From Actinomycetospora succinea (GTDB lineage: Bacteria; Actinomycetota; Actinomycetes; Mycobacteriales; Pseudonocardiaceae), in assembly GCF_004363095.1 (NCBI RefSeq), contig NZ_SNYO01000004.1, positions 248,001-312,000 on the forward strand: DNA of 64,000 nt. The letters are read 5' to 3'. The notes under the pieces are model-generated. The model was given only the letters and a program-made list of their open reading frames with translations, was not told the origin of the DNA and did no database searches. A program made the translations under genes and the position numbers. This document shows positions 31,549-40,463 of this stretch, one piece after another (the first letter of the stretch is position 1; every line of letters begins with the position of its first letter).

Positions 31549-34500
31549 CGATCGTGGCGCCCCCGGAGCTCATCGACCCCGTCGAGCTCGCCGAACGCCT
31601 CGGCCTGCGCCGACCCACTGAGGAGCAGGCCGCCGTGATCGGCGCGCGGTGGGAGCCCGCGCTGGTCACCGCCGGGGCCGGGTCCGGCAAGACCGAGACG
31701 ATGGCCGCGCGCGTGGTGTGGCTGGTGGCCAACGGCCTGGTGCGCCCCGAGCAGGTCCTGGGCCTGACCTTCACCCGCAAGGCCGCCGGGCAGCTCGCCG
31801 ACCGGGTGCGGCGCCGGTTGCGCGTGCTCGGCGCGTCCACGCTGCTCGACGAGCTCGACCCCTCCGGCGACCGGCGCCTCGCCGCCCGCGCCGGCGAGCC
31901 CACGATCTCGACCTACCACGCCTACGCGGGCCGCCTGCTCACCGAGCACGGGCTGCGCCTGCCCGTCGACCCCGGCGCGCGCCTGCTCTCGCCCACCGCG
32001 TCCTGGCAGCTCGCCCACCGCATCGTGTCCACCTGGGCCGCCGACCTCGACACCGACCGCGTGCCCGCCACCGTCACGGCGCTGGTCCAGGCCCTGGCCG
32101 GCGAGCTCGGCGAGCACCTCGCCGACGCCGAGGTCCTGCGGGTCCACGCCGAGCGCTTCGCCCGCGCGGTCGAGGACGCGCCCCGCGCGAAAGGCCAGAA
32201 GGCGGCGCTCCCCCAGACCCTCGTCACCAAGGTCGCCGCCCAGCGCTTCCGGGCGGCGCTGCTGCCGCTGGTCGAGGAGCTGGCCGCGCGCAAGCGCGCC
32301 GAGCGCTGCCTCGACTTCGCCGACCAGATGGCCGCGGCCGCGCGCCTCGCCGAGGGACACGAGGAGGTCGGGGCCGCCGAGCGCGAGGCGTTCCGCGCGG
32401 TGCTGCTCGACGAGTACCAGGACACCGGGCACGCCCAGCGGGTCCTGCTGCGCTCGCTGTTCGCGGGCGAGGAGGACACCACGGTCACCGCGGTCGGCGA
32501 CCCCTTCCAGTCGATCTACGGCTGGCGCGGGGCGAGCGCGGCCAACCTCCCGCGCTTCGTCACCGACTTCCCCCGCGTGGACGGGAGCGGCGACTGGGTG
32601 GCCGCCGCCCGCCACGGCCTGCTGACCAGCTTTCGCAACCCACCCGAGGTGCTCGCGCTGGCCAACGGGATCGCCGAGCCGCTGCGCGCGACCGGTGTCC
32701 CGGTCGACGAGCTGCGGCCCCGGCCCGGCGCGCCCGCGGGCGACGTCCGGGTCGCGCTGCACCCCGACGTCGAGGTCGAGCGCGCGTGGATCGCCGACGC
32801 CGTCGCCGACCGCTGGCGCGCCGCCGCCGACGCGGGCGTCGAGCCGCCCACCTCCGCGGTGCTGGTCCGCCGCCGCGCCGACATGAGCGCGCTCGCCGCC
32901 GCGCTGCGCGCCCGCGACCTGCCCGTCGAGGTCGTCGGGCTGGGCGGGCTGCTCGACGAGCCCGAGGTCCGCGACGTGGTGTCGGCGCTGCGCCTGGTGG
33001 TCGACCCGCTGGCCGGCGGGGCGGCGATCCGCCTGCTCACGGGCGCGCGCTGGCGCATCGGCGGCGCCGACCTCGCCGCGCTGTGGCGCCGGGCGCGCGA
33101 ACTGGCCGCCCCCGCCGAGCACCCCGCGACCGTCAGCGACGCCGTGCCCGACCCGGTCGCCGCCGCCCTGCCCGGCGAGCACGCCGAGCGGGCGGGCCTG
33201 GTCGACGCGCTCGACGACCCCGGCCCGGCCGCGCGCTACTCGGCCGCCGGCTTCGAGCGCCTCCAGCACCTCGCGCGCGAGCTCGCGATGCTGCGGCGCC
33301 GGGTCACCGCGCCGCTGGTCGACCTCGTCGCCGACGTGGAGCGCGTGCTCCTGCTCGACGTCGAGACCGCGGCGCGCCCCGGGCCGACCGGGCGCGCGCA
33401 CCTCGACGCGTTCGCCGAGGTCGTCGCCGACTTCTCCTCCGGCGCCGCGGCATCCGGCGGCGGGACGGCGACGGCCGCCCTGCTCGCCTACCTCGACGCG
33501 GCCGAGGACGCCGAGGACGGCCTGACGCCCGGCGAGGTCGACGTCGCCGACCCGGCGACCGGCGGCACCCGCGTGCAGGTGCTCACCGTCCACGCCGCCA
33601 AGGGCCTCGAGTGGGAGCTCGTGGCGCTGCCGCACGTCGTCGACAAGGTGTTCCCGGCGTCCAAGCGCTCGGGGTCGTGGCTGACGTCGGTCGCGTCGCT
33701 GCCCGTCCACCTGCGCGGCGACCGGCCCGACCTCCCCGAGCTCGACCTCGACGGCGCCGCCGACCGCAAGGAGATCCAGGAGCGCCTCGACGGCCACGAG
33801 CGCGCGTTCGACGACCGCCGACTCGTCGAGGAACGCCGCCTGTTCTACGTGGCGCTGACCCGTTCCGAGCGCACGCTGCTGGTCTCCGGGCACTGGTGGG
33901 GCGACACCGGCGACACCCCGCGCGGCCCGTCCGAGCTGCTCACGGAGGTGGGCGAGCTGGTCGCGGCGGGACGCGGCGGGGTCGTCGACGTCTGGACCGA
34001 GCCGCCCGAGGAGGGCGAGGCCAACCCGATGGCCGCCGCCGTCCACGAGGCGGCCTGGCCGATCGACCCGCTCGGCCACCGGCGCGCGGCGGTCGACGAC
34101 GGCGCGGCGCTGGTGCGCGCCGCGCGGCGGAGACGGCACGCCGAGCCGGCCGAGACCGCCGCGCCGGCAGAGACCGCGACATCGGCCGGGACAGAGGACA
34201 CCGCCGAGACCGCCGACCCCGAGGGCTGGGCCGCCGACATCGAGGTCCTGCTCGCCGAGCGCGCCGCGGCCCGCGACCGGCACGCGCGCGTGCTGCTGCC
34301 CCCGCAGCTCTCGGTCAGCCAGCTCGTCGACCTCGCCGCCGACCCGGCCGCGCTGGCCCGCCGCCTGCGCCGGCCGGTGCCCCGCGCGCCCGATCCTCGC
34401 GCCCGGCGCGGCACCGAGTTCCACGCCTGGCTGGAGCGCTGGTTCTCGGCCACCGAGCTGCTGGAGTTCGACGAGCTGCCCGGCGCCGCCGACGAGGACG

Positions 34501-35027
34501 CCGACGCCGCGGCCGACCCCGCCGGCGCGGCGGACGCCGCCGAGCTGCGCGAACGGTTCACCGCGAGCCGCTGGGCGAACCGCACGCCGGTCGCGGTCGA
34601 GGTGCCGTTCGAGACCGAGGTCGCGGGCACGCTCGTCCGCGGCCGCATCGACGCCGTCTTCGCCGACCCCGACGGGGGCGCCACCGTCGTCGACTGGAAG
34701 ACCGGCGGGCTGCCGCGCGACGAGGCGCTCCCGGCGCTCGCGGTGCAGCTCGCGGCCTACCGGCTGGCGTGGTCGTCGCTGTCCGGGATCCCGATCGAGA
34801 AGGTCCGGGCGGCGCTGCACTACGTCCGGTTCGACGAGACGAAGGCCCCGGCCGACCTGCTCGACGCCGCCGGCCTGCGCGCCCTCGTCGCCGCCGTGCC
34901 CGAGGAGGAGCGGGTGCCCGAGGGCGACCCGGAGCCGCCGCCGCTCGGCGCCTCCCCGGACGACGACGACGTCGATCCCGACCGCGACGACGGCCCGCCC
35001 CCGGACGTCGACCTCGACCCGCGGTGA
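31545..35027 (+). CDS. adnB: AdnB-like helicase-nuclease subunit
   Basis: A 1160-residue SF1 helicase with C-terminal nuclease. Walker A is TAGAGSGKTET, motif Ia GLTFTRKAAGQLADRV, Walker B VLLDEYQDTGHAQ (intact Glu, unlike AdnA), motif III GDPFQSIYGWRGA, motif [12 protein letters not shown] and [16 protein letters not shown]. The nuclease has GTEFHAWLERWF, RGRIDAVF, VVDWKTGG and QLAAYRLAW but no Fe-S cysteines. Between motor and nuclease is a Thr/Ala/Glu-rich low-complexity insert (AETAAPAETATSAGTEDTAE). This subunit is expected to be the lead motor of the AdnAB heterodimer. GTG overlaps the adnA stop. Confidence 0.92.
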   Translation: MTIVAPPELIDPVELAERLGLRRPTEEQAAVIGARWEPALVTAGAGSGKTETMAARVVWLVANGLVRPEQVLGLTFTRKAAGQLADRVRRRLRVLGASTLLDELDPSGDRRLAARAGEPTISTYHAYAGRLLTEHGLRLPVDPGARLLSPTASWQLAHRIVSTWAADLDTDRVPATVTALVQALAGELGEHLADAEVLRVHAERFARAVEDAPRAKGQKAALPQTLVTKVAAQRFRAALLPLVEELAARKRAERCLDFADQMAAAARLAEGHEEVGAAEREAFRAVLLDEYQDTGHAQRVLLRSLFAGEEDTTVTAVGDPFQSIYGWRGASAANLPRFVTDFPRVDGSGDWVAAARHGLLTSFRNPPEVLALANGIAEPLRATGVPVDELRPRPGAPAGDVRVALHPDVEVERAWIADAVADRWRAAADAGVEPPTSAVLVRRRADMSALAAALRARDLPVEVVGLGGLLDEPEVRDVVSALRLVVDPLAGGAAIRLLTGARWRIGGADLAALWRRARELAAPAEHPATVSDAVPDPVAAALPGEHAERAGLVDALDDPGPAARYSAAGFERLQHLARELAMLRRRVTAPLVDLVADVERVLLLDVETAARPGPTGRAHLDAFAEVVADFSSGAAASGGGTATAALLAYLDAAEDAEDGLTPGEVDVADPATGGTRVQVLTVHAAKGLEWELVALPHVVDKVFPASKRSGSWLTSVASLPVHLRGDRPDLPELDLDGAADRKEIQERLDGHERAFDDRRLVEERRLFYVALTRSERTLLVSGHWWGDTGDTPRGPSELLTEVGELVAAGRGGVVDVWTEPPEEGEANPMAAAVHEAAWPIDPLGHRRAAVDDGAALVRAARRRRHAEPAETAAPAETATSAGTEDTAETADPEGWAADIEVLLAERAAARDRHARVLLPPQLSVSQLVDLAADPAALARRLRRPVPRAPDPRARRGTEFHAWLERWFSATELLEFDELPGAADEDADAAADPAGAADAAELRERFTASRWANRTPVAVEVPFETEVAGTLVRGRIDAVFADPDGGATVVDWKTGGLPRDEALPALAVQLAAYRLAWSSLSGIPIEKVRAALHYVRFDETKAPADLLDAAGLRALVAAVPEEERVPEGDPEPPPLGASPDDDDVDPDRDDGPPPDVDLDPR

Positions 35028-35046
35028 GCAGGCGCAGAATCGAGGA

Positions 35047-36036
35047 GTGAGCAACACGGAGACGGCGCCGCGCGAGGTCGCCTGCACGCCCGGCGGCACC
35101 GACACCGCCGTCGAGGTCCTGACGCCGCGCGAGGTGCCGCTCGGCGGCCCGCGGGCGATGACCGTGCGCCGCACGCTGCCGCAGCGCCGGCGCTCGCTGA
35201 TCGGCGCCTGGTGCTTCGTCGACCACTACGGCCCCGACGACACGGTCGCCTCGGGCGGGATGGACGTCCCGCCGCACCCGCACACGGGGCTCGCCACGGT
35301 GAGCTGGCTGTTCACCGGCGAGGTCGAGCACCGCGACAGCCTCGGGGTGCACGCGCGGGTGCGCCCCGGCGAGCTCAACCTCATGACGGCGGGCCGCGGC
35401 ATCGCGCACTCCGAGGTCAGCACCCCGGACACCACCGTCCTGCACGGGGTGCAGCTCTGGGTCGCGCTGCCCGAGGACGCCCGCGACGGGCCGCGCGACT
35501 TCGCCCACCACGCCCCCGAGCCGGTGACGATCGACGGCGGCGGCACGGCCCGCGTCTTCCTCGGCACGCTCGCCGGGTCGACGTCCCCGGTGGCCACGGC
35601 GACGCCGCTGCTCGGGGCGGAGATCCTGCTCGAGCCCGGCGCGCGGGTGGCGCTCGCCGTCGACCAGGCCTTCGAGCACGGCCTGCTCGTCGACCGGGGG
35701 CGGGTGACCCTGCAGGGCCAGGAGCTCGAGCCCGGCGAGCTGGGGTGCCTCCCGCCGGGCCCGACGACGATCGAGATCACCGCCGGTGCCGAGCCCGCCC
35801 GCCTCGTCCTGCTGGGCGGCCCGCCGTTCGGCGAGCAGATCGTCATGTGGTGGAACTTCGTCGGCCGCACCCACGACGAGATCGCCGCGTTCCGCGCCGC
35901 GTGGGAGGCCCGCAGCGAGCAGTTCGGCGAGGTCGGCGGCTACGTGGGCCGCGAGGGCCGGACCGGCGCGGACGCCCGCCTGCCGGCGCCGGCCCTGCCG
36001 CAGGCGACCATCCGGCCCCGCGGCAACCCGACTTAA
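35047..36036 (+). CDS. Pirin family protein
   Basis: A 329-residue bicupin. The N-terminal cupin holds the metal-binding set seen in pirins: DVPPHPHTGLATVSWLFTGEVEHRDS and NLMTAGRGIAHSEVS, i.e. two His, then His and Glu. The C-terminal half carries the pirin-C pattern ending GGPPFGEQIVMWWNFVGRTHDEIAAFRAAW. Pirins are quercetinase-like dioxygenases or redox-sensing proteins; the role here is not defined. GTG 35047 lies 6 nt after CAGAAT (35035-35040), probably leaderless, and only 19 bp after adnB. Confidence 0.92.
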   Translation: MSNTETAPREVACTPGGTDTAVEVLTPREVPLGGPRAMTVRRTLPQRRRSLIGAWCFVDHYGPDDTVASGGMDVPPHPHTGLATVSWLFTGEVEHRDSLGVHARVRPGELNLMTAGRGIAHSEVSTPDTTVLHGVQLWVALPEDARDGPRDFAHHAPEPVTIDGGGTARVFLGTLAGSTSPVATATPLLGAEILLEPGARVALAVDQAFEHGLLVDRGRVTLQGQELEPGELGCLPPGPTTIEITAGAEPARLVLLGGPPFGEQIVMWWNFVGRTHDEIAAFRAAWEARSEQFGEVGGYVGREGRTGADARLPAPALPQATIRPRGNPT

Positions 36037-36040
36037 GTGC

Positions 36041-36090
36041 ACCGAGAGTGACGATCCGACCACGTGAGTCGCTCTTGTTGCACTCTCGGT
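36041..36090. terminator. Bidirectional terminator-like inverted repeats between pirin and DoxX genes
   Basis: ACCGAGAGTG (36041-36050) pairs perfectly with CACTCTCGGT (36081-36090). An alternative inner pairing, AGAGTGAC (36045-36052) with GTCGCTCT (36068-36075), has one mismatch. The element lies just after the pirin stop and between convergent genes. The two stems are mutually exclusive. Confidence 0.5.
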
Positions 36091-36182
36091 AGCTGGCTAC
36101 CGTCGAAGCAAGCCACGCGGCCAGGGGTGCCGGGACGCGGGGGGCTGGGGGGAGTCGGGGTGGGTGCCCGCGGGGCCGGCGT

Positions 36183-36548
36183 TCAGCCGGCCTCGCGGTG
36201 CACCTGGAGCGCCTGCGCGATCATCGGCGCCTGCAGGGGCAGGCGCCCGAAGGCCACCGCGCGCCACGGCCAGGCGCGCCGCCGCCAGTCCCAGGCCATC
36301 TGCACGTTCGCCGGGAACACCGCGACGAACAATCCCGCGGCGGCCAGCGCCCCGAGGCGCCGGGTCTTCGGCACCGCGACCGCCGCGCCGACCGCGAGCT
36401 CGGCGACGCCGCTCGCGTAGGTCCAGAACCGCGCCGACCCCGGCAGCCACGGCGGGACGATCGTGTCGAACGGCGCCGGCGCGACGCCGTGCAGCACGCC
36501 CATGGTCACCAGGCCACCCGCCAGCACGGCCGGACGCGTAGGGATCAT
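36183..36548 (-). CDS. DoxX-like small membrane protein
   Basis: A 121-residue four-helix membrane protein: LAGGLVTMGVLHGVAPAPFDTIVPPWLPGSARFWTYASGVAELAVGAAVAVPKTRRLGALAAAGLFVAVFPANVQMAWDWR. The PPWLPG, SGVAELA and PAN motifs are those of the DoxX/SURF4-like group with unknown function. ATG 36548 was preferred over GTG 36557 because CAGGGT ends 7 nt upstream of it; the difference is three residues. It is followed on the other strand by terminator-like repeats. Confidence 0.78.
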   Translation of the reverse strand: MIPTRPAVLAGGLVTMGVLHGVAPAPFDTIVPPWLPGSARFWTYASGVAELAVGAAVAVPKTRRLGALAAAGLFVAVFPANVQMAWDWRRRAWPWRAVAFGRLPLQAPMIAQALQVHREAG

Positions 36549-36591
36549 GGTCCGCACCCTGACAGAGCAGCGTGATCACCGCCGGGCCGGG

Positions 36592-38403
36592 TCACCGCCC
36601 GACCGCGTACCCCTGGATCCCCCGCGGGTTCGCCGCGGCCCACCGCAGACCGCGGGTCCGATCGATGCCGACCGCCGACAGCCGCCCGAGCGACCACGGC
36701 CCGCTGCGGGTCACGCGGTGGCCGCGACGCTCCAGCGCGTCGATCACGTCGGCGGGCATCCGGTCCTCGACCACGGCGCCCGCGGGTTCGCGGCCGCGCG
36801 GCCAGAACGAGCTGGGCGACGACGTCGTGTGCAGGGCCGGCGCGTCGATGGCCTGCTGCGGGTCGTAGCCGCCGACGAGCGTGCGCAGCAGGTAGAGCAG
36901 CTGCCACTGGTCCTGCTGGTCGCCGCCGGGCGTGCCGAGCGCGGCGACGGGGCCGTCGTCGTCGAGCACGAGCGTCGGCGTCAGCGTGGTGCGCGGCTTG
37001 CGGCCGGGCGTCAGCGTCGACGGCAGGCCCTCCTGCAGCCAGGTCATCTGCAGCCGCGTGCCGAGCGCGAACCCCAGCTCGGGGATCGCCGGGGACGACT
37101 GCAGCCACCCGCCGGACGGGGTCGCCGAGACGATGTTGCCGGCGCGGTCGACGACGTCGAGGTGGCAGGTGTCGCCCTTCGTCTCGCCGGCGAGGGTGAC
37201 GGTGGGCTCGCCGATGGTGCCGTCGGCGGTGGCGGCCGCGCCCGCCCCGGACAGCGCGAGCTCCGCCAGCACGGGGTCGCGGCCGCCGAGGCGCCCGGGG
37301 CGCAGGTCGGGCGAGGCGGCGTCGGAGATGAGGGCACGGCGGCCGGCGACGTAGTCGGGGGCGAGGAGGTCGGCGACGTCGAGGAGGTCCGCCGACTCGC
37401 CGAACCACGCCTCCCGGTCGGCGTGCGCGAGCTTGACCGCCTCGAGCACGAGGTGCGCGCCCGGGTCGCCGGCGGGGTCGAGGTCGGCGTCGTCGAACCC
37501 CTCGAGCACCGCGAGCGCCGCGAGCAGCCCCGGGCCCTGACCCCACGCCGGGGTCTTGGCGACACGCCACCCGCGGAACGAGCCGACGACCGCGTCGCAC
37601 GTCCGCGCCCGGTAGCCCGCCGTGTCGGCGACGGTGAGCACGCCCGCGTGGTCGGTGCCCGACGAGTGCCGGTGCGGCGTGCGGACGGCGGCGGCCGCGG
37701 CCTGCGCCACGAACCCCTCGCCCCAGACGGTGCGCACGGCGTCGACGCGGGCCCCGCGGTCGGGTCCCTGCGCGGCCGCGGCCAGTCGCTCGAGGGTGTC
37801 GGCCCAGGCCGGGTTGCGGACGACGTCGCCGGGGCGCGGCGGCCGCCCGCCCGGCAGCCACAGCGCCGCGGAGGTCGGCCAGTGCTCACGGAAGAGGTCG
37901 GCGACGGCGGCGACGGTCGAGGCCAGACGGGGCACGGCGGGCACGCCGTCGCGGGCGTAGCCGATCGCCGGGGCGAGGACGTCGCCGACCTCCCACGTCC
38001 CGTGGTCGCGCAGCAGCAGGAACCAGGCGTCCACGGCGCCCGGGATCGCCGCCGCCAGCGCGCCGGAGCCCGGCACCCGGTCCAGCCCCTCGGCCCGGTA
38101 GGCGGCCGCGGACGCGCCGGCCGGGGCCGGGCCCTGCCCGTCGAGCACCCGCGGCGTCGGGTCGTCGGCGGTCGCGAAGATCGCGGTCATGTCGCCGCCC
38201 GGGCCGTTGAGGTGCGGCTCGGTGACGTGCAGGACGAACGCGGCCGCCACGGCGCCGTCGAACGCGGTGCCGCCGCGCTCCAGGACGCCCATCGCCGTGG
38301 CCGCGGCCGCCCAGTGCGTCGCCGCCGCCATCCCGACGGTGCCCTCGAGCACCGGGCGCGTCGTGAACTCCGGAGGGGCGGTCCAGCCTGCGGGCGTCAC
38401 CAC
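36592..38403 (-). CDS. Gamma-glutamyltransferase
   Basis: A 603-residue Ntn-hydrolase precursor. The N-terminal large-subunit region has VGMAAATHWAAAATAMGVLERGGTAFDGAVAAAFVLHVTEPHLNGPGGD. The autoprocessing Thr that becomes the small-subunit N-terminus is in ETKGDTCHLDVVDRAGN, and the substrate loop follows (TPSGGWLQSSP). There is no signal peptide, so this form is likely cytoplasmic. It may act on glutathione-like or other gamma-glutamyl compounds; most actinobacteria make mycothiol, so the substrate is open. GTG at 38403 or 38400 may start it. A 7-bp hairpin, CCGACCG-CTCA-CGGTCGG (38413-38430), lies in the leader. Confidence 0.9.
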   Translation of the reverse strand: MVTPAGWTAPPEFTTRPVLEGTVGMAAATHWAAAATAMGVLERGGTAFDGAVAAAFVLHVTEPHLNGPGGDMTAIFATADDPTPRVLDGQGPAPAGASAAAYRAEGLDRVPGSGALAAAIPGAVDAWFLLLRDHGTWEVGDVLAPAIGYARDGVPAVPRLASTVAAVADLFREHWPTSAALWLPGGRPPRPGDVVRNPAWADTLERLAAAAQGPDRGARVDAVRTVWGEGFVAQAAAAAVRTPHRHSSGTDHAGVLTVADTAGYRARTCDAVVGSFRGWRVAKTPAWGQGPGLLAALAVLEGFDDADLDPAGDPGAHLVLEAVKLAHADREAWFGESADLLDVADLLAPDYVAGRRALISDAASPDLRPGRLGGRDPVLAELALSGAGAAATADGTIGEPTVTLAGETKGDTCHLDVVDRAGNIVSATPSGGWLQSSPAIPELGFALGTRLQMTWLQEGLPSTLTPGRKPRTTLTPTLVLDDDGPVAALGTPGGDQQDQWQLLYLLRTLVGGYDPQQAIDAPALHTTSSPSSFWPRGREPAGAVVEDRMPADVIDALERRGHRVTRSGPWSLGRLSAVGIDRTRGLRWAAANPRGIQGYAVGR

Positions 38404-38520
38404 CGCAGCGAAGCCGACCGCTCACGGTCGGTGCAAGTACGAGACAGCAACGAGAAAGTATTGACGTAGGACTATGACTCCGCCAGGCTTCTCCTCGATA
38501 CCCCGAGCCAGGAGGACCCG

Positions 38521-38913
38521 ATGACCGCCCAGCTGACCGCTCCGTCCCGCACCCGCCCCGCCACGGTCGCCCTGTGGACGCTGCAGGTCCTGCTCGGGCT
38601 GATGTTCATCGTCGGGTCCGGGGCGCCGAAGCTGTTCGGCGAGGCCTACGCGGTGCAGATCTTCTCGGACCTGGGGACCGGTCAGTGGCTGCGCGTCGTC
38701 GTCGGCGTGCTCGAGGTCGCCGGCGGCATCGGCCTGCTGGTGCCCCGCCTCGCCGGGCTCGCGGCGTCGTGCCTCGTGGCCCTCATGGTCGGCGCCACCG
38801 GCGCGCAGCTGTTCTTCCTCTCCGAGGGCTTCTGGTACACGCCGGTGATCCTCGGCATCCTGCTCGGCGTCGTGGCGTGGGTGCGGCGCGGGGAGATCGT
38901 CCCCCGCCGGTAG
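38521..38913 (+). CDS. DoxX family membrane protein
   Basis: A 130-residue four-helix protein: VALWTLQVLLGLMFIVGSGAPKLFG, LRVVVGVLEVAGGIGLLVPRLAGLAASCLVALMVGATGAQLFFL and a last helix. It fits the DoxX family better than the copy at 36.2 kb. Function unknown; some relatives take part in oxidative stress membrane complexes. ATG 38521 has a good GGAGGA site 4 nt upstream, and TTGACG at 38461 could be a -35, so unlike many neighbours it has a leadered mRNA. Confidence 0.85.
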   Translation: MTAQLTAPSRTRPATVALWTLQVLLGLMFIVGSGAPKLFGEAYAVQIFSDLGTGQWLRVVVGVLEVAGGIGLLVPRLAGLAASCLVALMVGATGAQLFFLSEGFWYTPVILGILLGVVAWVRRGEIVPRR

Positions 38914-38988
38914 CCAAGACTTCCCGCCCCGTCACCGTCCACGGTGGCGGGGCGGTGTGGTGTCCGCCTCCGGGCTAGCGTGCAGACC

Positions 38989-40395
38989 GTGACCAGCACC
39001 GAAGCCAGCTCCGAGAACGCCGCCGTGAGCGCCCGCGCCGACGCGTTCGTCGCCGATCTCCAGGAGTGGCTGCGCATCCCGTCGATCTCGGCCGACCCCG
39101 GCCACCACGACGACGTGGCGCGCTCGGCGGCGTGGCTCGCGGAGCGGCTGCGCGCCGAGGGCTGGCCGCAGGTCGAGGTCTGGGACGACACCGACGCCCT
39201 GCCCGCGGTGTTCGCCTCGTGGCCCGCCGCCGATCCGGCCGCTCCGACGGTGCTCGTCTACGGCCACCACGACGTCCAGCCCGCCGACCTCGCCGACGGC
39301 TGGTCGTTCGCGCCGTTCGAGCCCGAGGTCGTCGGCGAGGAGCTGCGCGGGCGCGGCGCCTCGGACGACAAGGGCCACCTCGCGATGGTCCGCCTCGGCG
39401 TCGCCGCACACCTGGCCGCCACCGGCGCCGACGGGCCCGCCGTGCACCTCAAGCTGCTCGCCGAGGGCGAGGAGGAGTCCGGCTCGGCGCACCTCGGGTC
39501 GCTGCTCGCCGCCCACCGCGACGCGCTGGCCTGCGACGCGATCGTCGTCACCGACACCGGGATGGTCGACCGCGACGCGCCGACCGTCTGCACGGGGATG
39601 CGCGGCATGGTCGACACCGAGATCGTCTTCCGCGGCGCGTCGGTGGACCTGCACTCCGGGCAGTTCGGCGGCGCCGTGCCCAACCCCGCCACCGAGCTCG
39701 CCCGCCTCGTCGCCGCGCTGCACGACGACCAGGGCCGCGTGCAGGTGCCCGGGTTCTACGACGACGTCCGCCTCCCGGCCGACGCCGAGCGCGCCGCCTG
39801 GGCCGCGCTGCCGTTCGACGAGCCCGCGTGGCTCGCGAAGTCCGCGGCGGGCGCGCAGGCCACCGCCGGCGAGGCCGGCTGGAGCACCTACGAGCGGCTC
39901 TGGGCGCGCCCGACCGCCGAGGTCAACGGCCTGCACGGCGGCTACGGCGGCCCCGGGCACAAGACGATCGTCCCGCACTCGGCGACGGCCAAGCTGACGT
40001 TCCGCCTGGTCGCCGACCAGGACCCGGCCCGCGTCCTCGACGGCATCCGCGCCTTCGTCGACGCGCACACCCCGCCCGGCATCACCGCCGAGCTCATCGC
40101 CGGCGGCCCGGGCGTGCCGCCGCTGATCTGCGACGTCGACTCCACCCTCGTGACGACGATCCGCGAGGCCATGGGCGCCGCGCTGGGCGCCGAGGTGCTC
40201 CCCGCCCGTGAGGGCGGCAGCGGCCCCGAGGCCCTGCTGTCCACCGAGCTCGCCGCCCCGCTCGCGTTCCTCGGCGTCATGCTGCCCTCGGACCGCATCC
40301 ACGCCCCCGACGAGCGCGCCGTCCTGCCCCTGCTGCTCGCGGGCGCCGAGGCCACCGCGCACCTGTGGCGCCTGCTGGGCGAGCGCGGTGTCTGA
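38989..40395 (+). CDS. M20 family dipeptidase/metallopeptidase
   Basis: A 468-residue cytosolic zinc peptidase of the M20 dipeptidase group. Metal ligands and catalytic residues are visible in order: YGHHDVQPAD (His, Asp), GASDDKG (bridging Asp), LAEGEEESGS (general-base Glu and ligand Glu), VTDTGM (Asp) and RIHAPDE (His), with the dimerisation lid domain from VCTGMRG to about residue 320. GTG 38989 stands 7 nt after TAGCGT (38976-38981), so it is likely leaderless. The TGA stop abuts R2 copy 3. Confidence 0.93.
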   Translation: MTSTEASSENAAVSARADAFVADLQEWLRIPSISADPGHHDDVARSAAWLAERLRAEGWPQVEVWDDTDALPAVFASWPAADPAAPTVLVYGHHDVQPADLADGWSFAPFEPEVVGEELRGRGASDDKGHLAMVRLGVAAHLAATGADGPAVHLKLLAEGEEESGSAHLGSLLAAHRDALACDAIVVTDTGMVDRDAPTVCTGMRGMVDTEIVFRGASVDLHSGQFGGAVPNPATELARLVAALHDDQGRVQVPGFYDDVRLPADAERAAWAALPFDEPAWLAKSAAGAQATAGEAGWSTYERLWARPTAEVNGLHGGYGGPGHKTIVPHSATAKLTFRLVADQDPARVLDGIRAFVDAHTPPGITAELIAGGPGVPPLICDVDSTLVTTIREAMGAALGAEVLPAREGGSGPEALLSTELAAPLAFLGVMLPSDRIHAPDERAVLPLLLAGAEATAHLWRLLGERGV

Positions 40396-40424
40396 GGGTC
40401 GAGCTCCGCTCCGCTTCGTCTCCC
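40396..40424 (-). repeat. Dispersed purine-rich repeat R2, copy 3
   Basis: The minus strand reads CGAAGCGGAGCGGAGCTCG then ACCC. It begins immediately at the stop codon of the M20 peptidase gene and is nearly identical to copy 4 at 60.9 kb in the same orientation. Confidence 0.65.
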
Positions 40425-40463
40425 GTTTGACTGAGAGCGCGCTCCAGCTCCTAGCGTCGACGC

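Noticed and set aside
27774..35027. One uninterrupted 2417-codon frame that could be read as a giant helicase
   Set aside because: Only the part from 31545 (AdnB) has sensible protein sequence. The first part is an Arg/Pro/Ala-rich alternative frame of adnA, as expected at this GC content.
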